Shown in pieces: positions 9,300-17,732 of a stretch of DNA of 64,000 bases. Where the stretch lies: the NCBI RefSeq assembly GCF_002939385.1, contig NZ_MULI01000020.1:1-64000 (forward strand). The letters run 5' to 3'. Numbering within the stretch: the stretch's first letter is position 1; every line of letters starts with the position of its first letter. A program made the position numbers and the translations under genes. The notes below the pieces were generated by a model. That model made no database searches, was not told the DNA's origin, and saw nothing but the letters and a program-made list of their open reading frames with translations. This DNA is from Streptomyces sp. MH60 (lineage in GTDB: Bacteria > Actinomycetota > Actinomycetes > Streptomycetales > Streptomycetaceae).

Positions 9300-10637
9300 T
9301 CAGGGCTGTGCGGGCATGCTCCAGCAGTTGGAGCCCGCGGGCTCGCCGGAGAGCCGGTCGGTGAGCCAGGAGAGGGCGTTGCCCTGATCGGTGAGCAGCG
9401 GGCCGAAGTGGTTGAGCAGGCCGCTGCCCACGCCCGGCAGCAGCACGGGGACGTAGGTCACCTTCCCGCCCTTGGCGCACCAGTCGGCGGCCAGTCGCCG
9501 GGCCTGGCCGTGGGGGACCAGGTCGTCGCTGACGCCCGTGGCCACCCGGACCGGGCTGCCGGGCCTGAGCGAGCCGATGCGCTGCTCGGCGAGGAAGCTC
9601 TGGAGGGCGGGCTCGGCGCGGATGACGTCGCTGATGGACTGCCCGGTCTTCGTCCAGCCGGTGCTGCTGTCGCCGCCGTAGCCGAAGAGCGCGTCGCCCA
9701 CGCACATGGTCGACAGGTCCTTGAGCGCCTCCTGGCCGGCCTCGTTGATGTACCGGTCGGCGATGGGCCGCAGGGCCGGTTCGGTCTGCAGGAAGCCGTT
9801 GAGCGACCAGCCCAGCGCGCCCGCGAGGTCGCTGCCGTCGATGGCCCGGGTCACCTCGGTGAGGTCGGCGGGCGGGGCGCCGGCGTAGGTGCCGGACAGC
9901 TGGACGTCGGGGGCGTAGGAGGGCTGGAGCTCGGCCGCGGCCGCCGTGGCGCCGCCGCCCTGGCTGTACCCGAACAGACCCACGCGGGAGCCGGAGGTGA
10001 CGGACGCCGAGTCGAGGGAGCGCGCGGCGCGTACGGCGTCCAGTACGGCGTGGGCCCCGTCGACCCGGTTGACGTAGGTGTGCAGCCGGTCGGTGGTGCC
10101 CAGGCCCACGTAGTCGGTGACGACGACGGCGACGCCGCGCAGCAGCAGCCGGTAGACCGACAGGTCCTCGTAACCGACCGAGACCGTCTGCCCGTTGAGC
10201 CGCAACGGGTGCTCCAGGGCCATCGAGGCGGCGCACTGGTCGCCCTGCCCCATGGTGCCCGGCGCCACGGCGACCAGGGGGCGGGGCCCGTCGCCGCGCC
10301 ACTTCGCGGCCGGTTCGATGTAGGCGCCGGTCACGGCGACCGCCTCGCCGTTGGCGTCGGTGGACCTGTACATGAGCCGGGTCGCCCGGCCGGGGAGCGG
10401 GCCGTCGATGCCCGGCAGGCTCAGCGCCAGGGGGAGCGGCTCGCTGCGGATCAGCGCGCCGTCGGCGCCGGGGAGTTCGGACGGCGGTGTGTAGAAGGCC
10501 GGTATCTCGACGCCGCGGGACGTCGTGGTCGTCGAGTCGCCGGCCGGGCCGTCGGCCGCGGCGGCCGGGACGGCCTGGGCACCGAGGGCGAGGGCCGCGG
10601 CGATCGCCGCGGCGAGCATGCGGGGACGTGGGGGCAT
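9300..10637 (-). CDS. Secreted alpha/beta-hydrolase, secretory lipase (LIP) family
   Basis: A 445-residue secreted enzyme. A signal peptide covers about residues 1-27 (Ala-rich core ending AVPAAAA). The nucleophile elbow is GYSQGGG, with a likely catalytic Asp in GVSDDLVPHG and a His near the C-terminus in LLNHFGP, as in the LIP family of secreted triacylglycerol lipases common in actinobacteria. Paired cysteines (for example in MCVGDA and DWCAKGG) suit an extracellular protein. ATG is preceded by AGGAGG. The upstream 158 bases hold two inverted repeats, so it may be under a specific repressor. Lipid or polyester esters are the likely substrates. Confidence 0.82.
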   Translation of the reverse strand: MPPRPRMLAAAIAAALALGAQAVPAAAADGPAGDSTTTTSRGVEIPAFYTPPSELPGADGALIRSEPLPLALSLPGIDGPLPGRATRLMYRSTDANGEAVAVTGAYIEPAAKWRGDGPRPLVAVAPGTMGQGDQCAASMALEHPLRLNGQTVSVGYEDLSVYRLLLRGVAVVVTDYVGLGTTDRLHTYVNRVDGAHAVLDAVRAARSLDSASVTSGSRVGLFGYSQGGGATAAAAELQPSYAPDVQLSGTYAGAPPADLTEVTRAIDGSDLAGALGWSLNGFLQTEPALRPIADRYINEAGQEALKDLSTMCVGDALFGYGGDSSTGWTKTGQSISDVIRAEPALQSFLAEQRIGSLRPGSPVRVATGVSDDLVPHGQARRLAADWCAKGGKVTYVPVLLPGVGSGLLNHFGPLLTDQGNALSWLTDRLSGEPAGSNCWSMPAQP

Positions 10638-10729
10638 GGCGAACCTCCTGGGGAAGGGCCGGATCCGGTCGTCCGCGGTCCCGTGGGGTCAGGGCCGTGG
10701 TCGCGCTGCTCCTGTGGGGCTACGGGACC

Positions 10730-10782
10730 GTAACCGGACAGGAGTTACCGGGGGTAGCACCTGGCCCATTACGGTTCAGTAA
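10730..10782. promoter_or_regulatory. Two GTAAC/TTAC-type inverted repeats upstream of the lipase gene
   Basis: GTAAC (10730-10734) and GTTAC (10744-10748) form one dyad; TTAC GGTTCA GTAA (10769-10782) forms another. Both lie 93-145 bases upstream of the lipase start, where its promoter should be. TTAC/GTAA dyads are common in TetR-family sites, so a lipid-responsive repressor is possible. This is inferred from symmetry alone. Confidence 0.35.
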
Positions 10783-10795
10783 CTTGACGTCGCGT

Positions 10796-11392
10796 CTAAC
10801 AAGAGCCGGGCCAGGCGCCCCGGCCGGCCAGCTGGAGCACCAGCGCCGCGATGTTCCAGGCGTCGTCCACGCCCCGGTGGTGCCGCCCCTCCAGGGGCAG
10901 ACCGGCGATCTCCAGCGCCCGCGCCATGCCGGGGCGCCGGCGCAGCCCGTGGGCCTCGGTGAAGACGGCCTTGGCGTTGGTGTGCGCGCGCTCGGCCGGG
11001 TGACCGAAGGGGTAGGGCACCCCGTCGGCCGCGCACTGGCGGACGAACTGCTTCCGGTCGTAGTCGCCCCAGCTCGCCCACGGCCGTACGCCCGCGCCGT
11101 GTTCCCGCACCAGCGTGTCGCAGGCCCGCGCGAGACTCACGCCGCGGTCGGTCTCGGCCTGGGTGATGCCGGTCAGCTCCGTGCAGAACGCGCTGACCCG
11201 GGAGCGGGCGGGCCGCACCAGGAACCGGTGCCGGGCCACCCGCTCCCCGGCGTCGAGGTCGACCACGGCGAGCCCGATCTCGATGATCTCGCTCACCGCG
11301 CCGGGCGGCGGCTGCCCGTCCCAGCAGGTGGCTTCGAGGTCGATGACGTTCAGCAGGCCCGCGTGGCCCCCGTCCGCGGTGCGCCGGTCCAT
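10796..11392 (-). CDS. 3'-5' exonuclease, DEDDh (KapD/ERI1-like)
   Basis: A 198-residue nuclease with the DEDDh signature: VIDLEAT (D18 and E20) in Exo I, SWGDYDRKQF in Exo II and HRGVDDAWNIA in Exo III. The segment FLVRPARSRVSAFCTELTGITQ is typical of the KapD/ERI1 branch, which trims RNA or DNA 3' ends. ATG at 11392 follows a short gap from a GTG alternative; the DxE spacing fits the family. It is the last gene before the lipase promoter and just downstream of the siderophore transporter genes on the same strand, with no obvious functional link. Confidence 0.82.
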   Translation of the reverse strand: MDRRTADGGHAGLLNVIDLEATCWDGQPPPGAVSEIIEIGLAVVDLDAGERVARHRFLVRPARSRVSAFCTELTGITQAETDRGVSLARACDTLVREHGAGVRPWASWGDYDRKQFVRQCAADGVPYPFGHPAERAHTNAKAVFTEAHGLRRRPGMARALEIAGLPLEGRHHRGVDDAWNIAALVLQLAGRGAWPGSC

Positions 11393-11448
11393 GACGGCAC
11401 CGTACGGGGGCACCCGGCCCACCGGCACCCGGATTTGCCCCGCGCCGG

Positions 11449-13521
11449 CTAGCGGCGGCTCCGTACCAGCAGGTACAGGAAGTACGGCGTTCCGATCACC
11501 GCCGTCATGAGTCCCGCGCCGAGCTGGGCCGGGGCGAGGACCGTGCGGCCGAGCAGGTCGGCGGCGCAGACGAGCGTGGCGCCGAGGAGGACCGCGACCG
11601 GCACGACCCGCACGTGCCGCCGGCCCACCAGGGCGCGGGCCGCGTGCGGGGCCACCAGCCCGACGAACCCGATGGTGCCCGCGCAGGCCACGGCGGTCGC
11701 GCTGAGGACGACGCTCAGCACCAGGAACCCGAGACGCCCGGGGGCCAGCCGCAGGCCGAGCAGCCGCGGTGTGTCCTCGTCCAGCGAGATCAGGTCCAGC
11801 TCGGTGCGCCGGGCGACCGCCACACCGATGCCGACGACCAGCGCCAGCGCGACCGGTACGACGTCCGGCATGGTCCGCCCGTAGGTCGAACCCGACAGCC
11901 AGGTCAGCGCCTTGGTGGCGTTGAACGGGTCGGTGAGCACGATCAGCAGGCTGATCAGCGCCGCCGTCCCCGAGGCCACGCCGATACCGACGAGGACCAG
12001 CCGGTTCTGCCGGAAACCGCCCCGGGCGGCGAGCCCGAAGACCAGGACGGCGGTGACGGCGGACCCCGCGAACGCGGCTCCCGCCACGCCCCACGTCCCG
12101 GCGGCCGGCACGGTGGTCACCAGGATCACCGCCCCCAGCGCGCCACCGCCGGTCACACCGAGGACGTTCGGCTCGGCGAGCGGGTTGCGGGTGACGGCCT
12201 GCACGAGCGTGCCGGCCAGGGCGAGCGCCGCGCCCGCGCCCAGCGCGGCGAGCACCCGCGGCACCCGCGTGTCCAGCACGAAGGAGACGGTCCGCCCGGC
12301 CCGGCCCTGGGCCCAGTTGACGACGTCACCGAGCAGCAGTTTGGTGTCGCCCACCAGCACCGCGGCGATCACGAGCCCCACCAGGGCCACGACCAGGACG
12401 GCGACCGTGGCCAGGAACACCGCGCGGCTCGGGATCCGCAGCCGGTCCGGCGCCCCGGCCCCGGCGGTGTCCCGCACCCGCAGCGCCATGGCGACCAGGA
12501 ACACGGCGCCGACCAGGCTGGTGACCACACCCGTGGGCACGGACACCGCGCGGTCGTCCGCGACCAGGGCCCGCAGCAGCACGTCCGAACCCAGCACCAG
12601 GGCCGCGCCGGTGAGCGCCGCCGCGGGCATCGCCGTACGGGAGCGGGCGAAGCCGCGGAACCGGCGGGCGAGCGGGCGCACCAGGGCGGGCGCGCACAGG
12701 CCGACGAAGCCGATGGGCCCGGCGAGGGTGACGGCGGCGGCGGACAGCAGCGCCGCGAGCACGACGACGGTGACGCGGGTGGACCGGACCGGGACGCCGA
12801 GACCGCGCGCCGCGTCGTCGCCGAGGGCCAGCGCGTCCACCCGGCGGGCCGTCAGCATCAGCCCGGCCAGCCCGACCAGGGCGATCGGCAGCATCTGCAG
12901 GACGCCGTCGAAGCCGTTCTGGGCGATGCTGCCCTGGTTCCACGCGTAGAGGCCCTCGGTCTGCTCCGGGTAGAGCAGCAGCAGTCCCTCCGTCATGGAG
13001 TTCAGGCCCAGCATCAGCGCGGTGCCCGCCAGCACGAGGCGGACGGTGCCCGTGCCGAGGCCGGAGAGCCCGAGCACGACGGCGGCCGCCGCCAGGCCGC
13101 CCACGAAGGCGACGCCGGAGGAGGCGAGCATCGGCAGCGAGACGCCCGTGGCACCGGCCAGCCCCAGCGCGAGGTAGGAACCGGCGTTCACCGCGAGGGT
13201 GTCGGGAGAGGCCAGCACGTTGCGGCTGACCGCCTGGAGCACGGCACCCGCCGTGCCCAGGACGGCGCCGACCAGGAGCCCCGCGGTCATCCGGGGCAGC
13301 CGGGAGGCGACGACGACGGACGCGTCGTCCGGATCGGCCTGCCCGGTCAGGGCCTTGAGGACCTCGGAAGGCCCGACGGCGGCGGTGCCCTGCGTGATGT
13401 CGACGACGGCGAGCACGGCGACCAGCAGGACGATTCCGGCCGTCACCGCGGCCGCGCCCGACCGGGAGATGGGGGCCGTCGTCGGACGGGCCGCGGTGGG
13501 TTCGGTTGCGGTGACGGCCAT
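11449..13521 (-). CDS. Double-length FecCD-type siderophore permease (FhuB-like)
   Basis: A 690-residue membrane protein made of two homologous FecCD permease units, roughly residues 25-345 and 365-690, each with about ten TM segments. Each half has the family segments (LPRMTAGLLVGAVLGTAGAVLQAVSRNVLASPD in the first, the related PRVLAALGAGAALALAGTLVQAVTRNPLAEPN in the second) and a GxIGFVGLxxP loop that contacts the ATPase. This is the fused form seen in FhuB, so it needs no partner permease. GGAG precedes the ATG and the gap to the binding-protein gene is 7 bases. It imports a ferric siderophore, probably a hydroxamate; the ligand cannot be told from sequence. Confidence 0.88.
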   Translation of the reverse strand: MAVTATEPTAARPTTAPISRSGAAAVTAGIVLLVAVLAVVDITQGTAAVGPSEVLKALTGQADPDDASVVVASRLPRMTAGLLVGAVLGTAGAVLQAVSRNVLASPDTLAVNAGSYLALGLAGATGVSLPMLASSGVAFVGGLAAAAVVLGLSGLGTGTVRLVLAGTALMLGLNSMTEGLLLLYPEQTEGLYAWNQGSIAQNGFDGVLQMLPIALVGLAGLMLTARRVDALALGDDAARGLGVPVRSTRVTVVVLAALLSAAAVTLAGPIGFVGLCAPALVRPLARRFRGFARSRTAMPAAALTGAALVLGSDVLLRALVADDRAVSVPTGVVTSLVGAVFLVAMALRVRDTAGAGAPDRLRIPSRAVFLATVAVLVVALVGLVIAAVLVGDTKLLLGDVVNWAQGRAGRTVSFVLDTRVPRVLAALGAGAALALAGTLVQAVTRNPLAEPNVLGVTGGGALGAVILVTTVPAAGTWGVAGAAFAGSAVTAVLVFGLAARGGFRQNRLVLVGIGVASGTAALISLLIVLTDPFNATKALTWLSGSTYGRTMPDVVPVALALVVGIGVAVARRTELDLISLDEDTPRLLGLRLAPGRLGFLVLSVVLSATAVACAGTIGFVGLVAPHAARALVGRRHVRVVPVAVLLGATLVCAADLLGRTVLAPAQLGAGLMTAVIGTPYFLYLLVRSRR

Positions 13522-13528
13522 GGCTCCG

Positions 13529-14512
13529 CTACTTCGTCAGGGCGGCGACGACGGAGTCGATGTACGCCTCCATCGACCCGGGACCGCCGAACATCCAGAT
13601 GCCGTCGTCGAGGCGGTGCACGTCACCGGCCTTCACGAACGGCAGGGACTTCCACACCGAGTTCTTGGCCAGCTCGCCGCTGAAGGGGGTGGCGCTCGGG
13701 TCGTCGTCGTTGCCGATGTAGGCGAACCGGGTGTCCTTCGGCAGCTTGGTCAGGCCCTCGACGTCGGTGGTGCCGAGGCCGTAGGCAGCGTCACCCTTCA
13801 CGGTCCAGGCGTTCTTCAGACCGATGGCCTCGTTGACCTCACCGATCAGCGAGGTCGCGGTGTAGGGGCGGATCGAGACCTGATTGGAGGCCACGTAGCC
13901 GTCGGCGAAGGCGAAGTTCTCGCCCGCCGCTCCGGCGCCGGCCAGGGCCTTCTTGCCCGCGGCGACCTTGGCCTCGAAGTCCGCGCGGACGGTCTTCGCC
14001 CTGTCCGAGGTGCCGGTGGCCCGGGCGATGAGGTCGATGTTCTCCAGCATCTGGTCGATCTGACCGGTGCCGTCGGCGGACGTCACCTCGATCACCGGGG
14101 CGACCTCGCGCAGCTGCTTCACGGCGGCCGGGGTGAGGTCGGTGGTGGCGACGATGAGGTCGGGGGCGAGGGAGGCGACGGTGTCCATGCTCGGCTCGCC
14201 GCGGGTGCCGATGTCCTTGGGCTCGTTCTTGAGGGGGACGGCGCTGTCCCAGGTCTTGTACCCCTTGACGTCCGCGACGCCGACCGGGTCGACCCCCAGC
14301 GAGACGAGGCTCTCGACGACGTTCCACTCGGTGGCGACGACCTTGGTGGCCGGCCCGTCGAGCTTCACCTCGGTGCCCTTGCCGTCCTTGAGCGTGATCG
14401 CCTCGGAGGCCTTCTTCTCCGTCTTGTCGGCGGCGGGTTCGGTGGTGCCGCAGGCGGCGAGGGCGAGCGCCGCGGCGGTGGTGGCGGCCGCGGTGAGCAG
14501 GAGGCGTCTCAT
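13529..14512 (-). CDS. Ferric-siderophore binding lipoprotein (FecB/FhuD-like)
   Basis: A 327-residue lipoprotein with a lipobox ending LALAAC (Cys 21). The mature part is a type III binding fold: ATKVVATEWNVVESLVSLGVDPVGVAD near the N-terminal lobe and SLAPDLIVATTDLTPAAVKQLREVAPVIEV, typical of FecB/FhuD proteins. Its ATG overlaps the stop of the ATPase gene (ATGA), so the two are translationally coupled. With the FhuB-type permease it completes a standard importer under the iron box at 15379. S. coelicolor has a similar three-gene set (cdtABC), but orthology is not shown here. Confidence 0.87.
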   Translation of the reverse strand: MRRLLLTAAATTAAALALAACGTTEPAADKTEKKASEAITLKDGKGTEVKLDGPATKVVATEWNVVESLVSLGVDPVGVADVKGYKTWDSAVPLKNEPKDIGTRGEPSMDTVASLAPDLIVATTDLTPAAVKQLREVAPVIEVTSADGTGQIDQMLENIDLIARATGTSDRAKTVRADFEAKVAAGKKALAGAGAAGENFAFADGYVASNQVSIRPYTATSLIGEVNEAIGLKNAWTVKGDAAYGLGTTDVEGLTKLPKDTRFAYIGNDDDPSATPFSGELAKNSVWKSLPFVKAGDVHRLDDGIWMFGGPGSMEAYIDSVVAALTK

Positions 14513-15372
14513 GAGGTGGTGCCGAGCCTTTCGGGGGTCCGTATGTGGTGGCGGCCGATCGGGCGGGTGCGCAGCCGGCCGGTCAGGGGGTCGGTGTCGA
14601 CGTCGATCCGTATGCCGTAGACGGCGGTCAGCCGCTCCGGCGTCAGCACCTCCTCGGGCGGGCCGTCGGCGACGATCCGGCCCGCTTCGAGGAGGGTGAT
14701 CCGGTCGGCGACGGCGGCCGCCTGGTCGAGGTCGTGCAGGACGACACCGACGGCGATGCCGTGGTCGTCCGCCAGGTCGCGGATCAGGTCGAGGAGTTCG
14801 ACCTGGTAGCGCAGGTCGAGGTAGGTCGTGGGTTCGTCCAGGAGCAGTACGCCGGTCTCCTGGGCGAGGCAGCTCGCGAGCCACACCCGCTGCAGCTGCC
14901 CGCCGGAGAGGTGGTCGGCACCGCGGTCGGCGAGGCCGTCGACACCGGTGAGCGCGAGCGCCCGGTCGACGGCGGCCGGGCCGTCCGGATCGGGCCGCCC
15001 CCAGCGGCCCCGGTACGGATAGCGGCCGAACTCGACGACGTCCCGCACGGTCAGCCCGCCGGGCGTCGGCCGTCCCTGCGTCAGCAGCGCGACGTACCGC
15101 GAGAACTCACGGGACGTCAGCGCCAGTCCGTCGGTGGTGCCGTCCAGACTGAGCGTGGCACCGCGGGCCCGCTGCAGCCGGGCGACGGTCCGCAGCAGCG
15201 TCGACTTCCCGCTGCCGTTGGGACCCACCAGGACGGTCACTTCGCCGGGCCTGAGCCTGACCGCGGCGTCGTGCACGACATCGACACCGTCGTACGCGAC
15301 GGTCACGCCCGTCGCCGACAGGTCATGACCGCGCAGGCGCGGGGTACCGGCTGCGTCTTCACCTGATCTCAC
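14509..15372 (-). CDS. Siderophore ABC transporter ATPase (FhuC/FepC-like)
   Basis: A 287-residue ATPase. Walker A GPNGSGKST at residues 50-58, signature LSGGQLQRVWLA near 145, Walker B VLLLDEPT followed by YLDL and the switch His in VVLHDLDQ mark a complete nucleotide-binding subunit of the FecE/FhuC type. The start is GTG at 15372 with no ribosome site; TAACCT ends 7 bases upstream, so the transcript is probably leaderless. That -10 box lies inside an iron box, which places the whole three-gene operon under direct iron repression. Confidence 0.9.
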   Translation of the reverse strand: MRSGEDAAGTPRLRGHDLSATGVTVAYDGVDVVHDAAVRLRPGEVTVLVGPNGSGKSTLLRTVARLQRARGATLSLDGTTDGLALTSREFSRYVALLTQGRPTPGGLTVRDVVEFGRYPYRGRWGRPDPDGPAAVDRALALTGVDGLADRGADHLSGGQLQRVWLASCLAQETGVLLLDEPTTYLDLRYQVELLDLIRDLADDHGIAVGVVLHDLDQAAAVADRITLLEAGRIVADGPPEEVLTPERLTAVYGIRIDVDTDPLTGRLRTRPIGRHHIRTPERLGTTS

Positions 15373-15378
15373 GCGATG

Positions 15379-15397
15379 AAGGTTAGCCTAACCTAAG
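15379..15397 (-). promoter_or_regulatory. Iron box (DmdR/IdeR type) over a leaderless promoter
   Basis: Read on the minus strand, positions 15396-15379 are TTAGGTTAGGCTAACCTT, differing only at the end from the 19-base consensus TTAGGTTAGGCTAACCTAA. It ends 6 bases before the GTG of the ATPase gene and contains the likely -10 hexamer TAACCT. Iron-loaded DmdR would cover the core promoter directly. Confidence 0.85.
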
Positions 15398-15473
15398 AAG
15401 TGCTGGTAGGGGCGGGGTCACACCGGATCCGCGACAACCGTCCCGCCCCCGCGTTCCCGGTCGGGGGAAGGTC

Positions 15474-16121
15474 TCAACTGGCCTTCGGCGGGCGGGGTTT
15501 CCACAATCCCGCCCGGTTCAGGGACATCGGGCAGTGCAGATAGATCTCGTCGATCTCCAGGACCAGCGCGAGGTCCGGACGCCGTCCGTCGCGCGCCATC
15601 GCGTCGAAGAAGGGGGCGTCGGTGAGGATCCGGGCCCGGCCGTTGACCCGGAGCACCTCCTTGCCGCCGGGGATCAGGTAGAGCAGGCCGGCGTGCGGAT
15701 TGTCGAGGATGTTGTGGAAGCTGTCCCCGCGCCGGTTGCCCGGACGGTCCGGCAGGGCGAGGGTGCGGGAGTCGACGACGTGGGTGAAGCCGGGGGTGTC
15801 GCCGCGGGGCGAGACGTCGCAGTTGCCGCCCGCGTCGGAGGTCGCCAGGAGGCAGAAGGGGGAGCGGGCCAGGATGTCCCGGTCGTCGTCCGTGAGCCGG
15901 TCGTGCACCTTGTCGATGACGACGGGCCAGGGTTCGCCCAGCAGCTCGCGCAGTTGCGCCCGCGAGCCGAGTTCGACCCAGCCCTCCTCGGCGGCGGCGG
16001 TGGCAGTTGCGGTGGCGGCGTCCGGCCGGTCTCCGGTCGTGTCCATCGTGTGCGGCAAGGCCGGCTCCCCAGTGTGCTTGCGGAACCGCCGGAAGGGATG
16101 CTTCCGGCAGTTGTTGCACAC
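15474..16121 (-). CDS. FMN-dependent PPOX-fold flavoprotein (MSMEG_1061 type), iron-regulated
   Basis: A 215-residue protein of the pyridoxamine-phosphate-oxidase-like split-barrel fold. FCLLATSDAGGNCDVSPRGDTPGF, RPGNRRGDSFHNILDNPHAGLLYLIPG and LRVNGRARI are family segments that bind FMN. The most upstream start (GTG at 16121) adds a short Cys/His-rich leader with C2-N-N-C5; ATG at 16046 is an alternative. GATAAT ends 7 bases before the GTG without a ribosome site, so it looks leaderless. An iron box overlaps its promoter and a ferric-siderophore importer follows 101 bases downstream, so a role in releasing or reducing imported iron is reasonable but unproven. Confidence 0.72.
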   Translation of the reverse strand: MCNNCRKHPFRRFRKHTGEPALPHTMDTTGDRPDAATATATAAAEEGWVELGSRAQLRELLGEPWPVVIDKVHDRLTDDDRDILARSPFCLLATSDAGGNCDVSPRGDTPGFTHVVDSRTLALPDRPGNRRGDSFHNILDNPHAGLLYLIPGGKEVLRVNGRARILTDAPFFDAMARDGRRPDLALVLEIDEIYLHCPMSLNRAGLWKPRPPKAS

Positions 16122-16137
16122 GAAACATTATCTGATC

Positions 16138-16156
16138 TTAGGTTCGCCTTACCTAA
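16138..16156. promoter_or_regulatory. Iron box upstream of the PPOX flavoprotein gene
   Basis: The 19-mer TTAGGTTCGCCTTACCTAA matches the DmdR/IdeR consensus in both outer arms. It spans the -35 region and spacer of the probable leaderless promoter whose -10 is GATAAT at about 16129-16134 (minus strand). Confidence 0.82.
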
Positions 16157-16184
16157 GGGGCGACGGGTGGCTTCGCGGTCGGTC

Positions 16185-17357
16185 TCAGAAGGCGTACCGG
16201 ATCCGCAGCCACGGCGCGTGGTCGGCGACCAGCGCACGGAGCCGGGCGACCGCCCCGGCCTTGACGTCCGCCCGGTAGCGCACGTTGAGCGCGCCGTTCT
16301 GCGAGCGCTTGGCCTGCTGGAGCTCCGGCCGCCACAGCACCTCCTCGGCGCGTGGATGCCAGCCCAGGTTGACCTCGTGCAGCCCCCGGTTGTGCGTCAG
16401 CATGATGACCTCCGCCGCGGCCTGTCGCCTGACCCGGTCGGGCAGGACGTCGTCCAGGTGCCGCAGCAGCTCCGCCCAGGCCTCCTCCCACCCCGGCCGC
16501 ACCACCACGGGGGAGAGGTTGAAGTGCACCTCGTAGCCGGCGTCCAGGAAGTCGCCGGCCGCGGCGATGCGCTCGGCGACGGGCGAGGTGCGCACGTCCA
16601 GCAGCCGGGAGTCGTCCGGCGGCATCAGGGAGAAGCGGATCCGGGTCCGGCCGCGCGGGTCCAGGGCGAGCAGGTCGGGATTGACGAACTTCGTCGCGAA
16701 GGACGCCTTGGCCGTCGGCCACTGCCGGAAGGCGTGCACCAGGTCCGCGGTGTTGTCGCAGATCAGGGCGTCCACCGAGCAGTCGCCGTTCTCACCGACG
16801 TCGTAGACCCAGGCGTCGGCGTCGCACTGGTTCGGCTCGCGCTTGGGCCCCTGCCGGGCGATGTGCCGGCCGAGGTGGGCGATGATCCGGTCGACGTTGG
16901 TGAAGACGGTGACGGGGTTGGCGTATCCCTTGCGGCGCGGCACGTAGCAGTAGGCGCAGGCCATGGCGCAGCCGTTGGAGGCGCCCGGTGCGATCCAGTC
17001 CGCGGAGCGGCCGTTGGGGCGGGTGGCCAGCGTCTTCCGCTCGCCCAGGACGAGCGTCTCGCCCTTGACCCGCACCCAGCGCTCGACGTTGCCCTCGTTG
17101 CCGTGCAGCCCGGGGATGCCCCAGTGGGAGTCCACCTCGACCACCCGGGCGTCGGGGAACCGGGCGATGACCTGCCGGCCGCGCGGGGAGGCGGCCGCGG
17201 CGGGCTCGGCGTGGATCTCGCGCACCGGCAGCAGCCGGCGGGCGGCGGCGGAGTCCCGGAAGAGCGGACCGGCGGCGGGCGCCGGACGGGGCGTGAGGGC
17301 GTCCAGGCCGAACAGGGTGCCGGAGCCGTCGTCCGGCGCGGTGGACGGGTCGTGCAT
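16185..17357 (-). CDS. Radical SAM protein of the spore photoproduct lyase-like family
   Basis: A 390-residue enzyme. C130-AMA-C134-AY-C137 is the CX3CX2C ligand set for the radical-SAM 4Fe-4S cluster, embedded in GASNGCAMACAYCYVPRRKGYANP. Later segments SFATKFVNPDLL, RIRFSLMPP and IMLTHNRGLHEVN place it with SPL-like proteins (the Rv2578c-type group common in actinobacteria). True spore photoproduct lyase repairs thymine dimers in endospores; streptomycetes make no endospores, so the substrate here is open. ATG at 17357 has GGAG upstream. It stands alone on the minus strand after the iron-regulated genes. Confidence 0.78.
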   Translation of the reverse strand: MHDPSTAPDDGSGTLFGLDALTPRPAPAAGPLFRDSAAARRLLPVREIHAEPAAAASPRGRQVIARFPDARVVEVDSHWGIPGLHGNEGNVERWVRVKGETLVLGERKTLATRPNGRSADWIAPGASNGCAMACAYCYVPRRKGYANPVTVFTNVDRIIAHLGRHIARQGPKREPNQCDADAWVYDVGENGDCSVDALICDNTADLVHAFRQWPTAKASFATKFVNPDLLALDPRGRTRIRFSLMPPDDSRLLDVRTSPVAERIAAAGDFLDAGYEVHFNLSPVVVRPGWEEAWAELLRHLDDVLPDRVRRQAAAEVIMLTHNRGLHEVNLGWHPRAEEVLWRPELQQAKRSQNGALNVRYRADVKAGAVARLRALVADHAPWLRIRYAF

Positions 17358-17514
17358 GGGGGCTCCGGGACGAGGTGCGAGAGGGGACCGGGCACTCGCG
17401 CCGCGATCCGGTCCCTCCACTGTACGGAGCCTTCGGCGCCCTCCGCCGTGTCACGCGGCCCGTCGGGGGCATACGCGAGACACGGCGCCGCTCCGGTGCC
17501 GCCGATCCGAAGGG

Positions 17515-17700
17515 ATGTACACCGTGCTCGCCATCATCGCGGCGGTTCTGTTCCTCATCGCCTGGCTGATCAACGCGGCGGAGGTCTCGACCAACGACGT
17601 CTTCACCTCCACCAACGTCATGCTCATCGGCCTCGCCCTGCTGGCCCTGCACGTCGCCGGGATCGGCAGCGGCTGGGCGGCGCGGGGGCGCCGCCGCTGA
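17515..17700 (+). CDS. Small two-TM membrane protein
   Basis: A 61-residue protein with two hydrophobic helices (about residues 3-20 and 33-51) joined by a short polar loop AAEVSTNDVFTSTN and a basic C-terminus. No family function is known to me. A GAAGG lies immediately before the ATG. The coding bias is good for so short a frame. It converges with the methyltransferase gene. Confidence 0.55.
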   Translation: MYTVLAIIAAVLFLIAWLINAAEVSTNDVFTSTNVMLIGLALLALHVAGIGSGWAARGRRR

Positions 17701-17732
17701 GCCACCGCCCCGCGCCCCCGTCCCCGTCCCCG

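Noticed and set aside
16122..16128. ATG at 16128 as the start of the flavoprotein gene
   Set aside because: It is in another frame (Arg/His-rich shadow); the family motifs are in the frame starting at GTG 16121.
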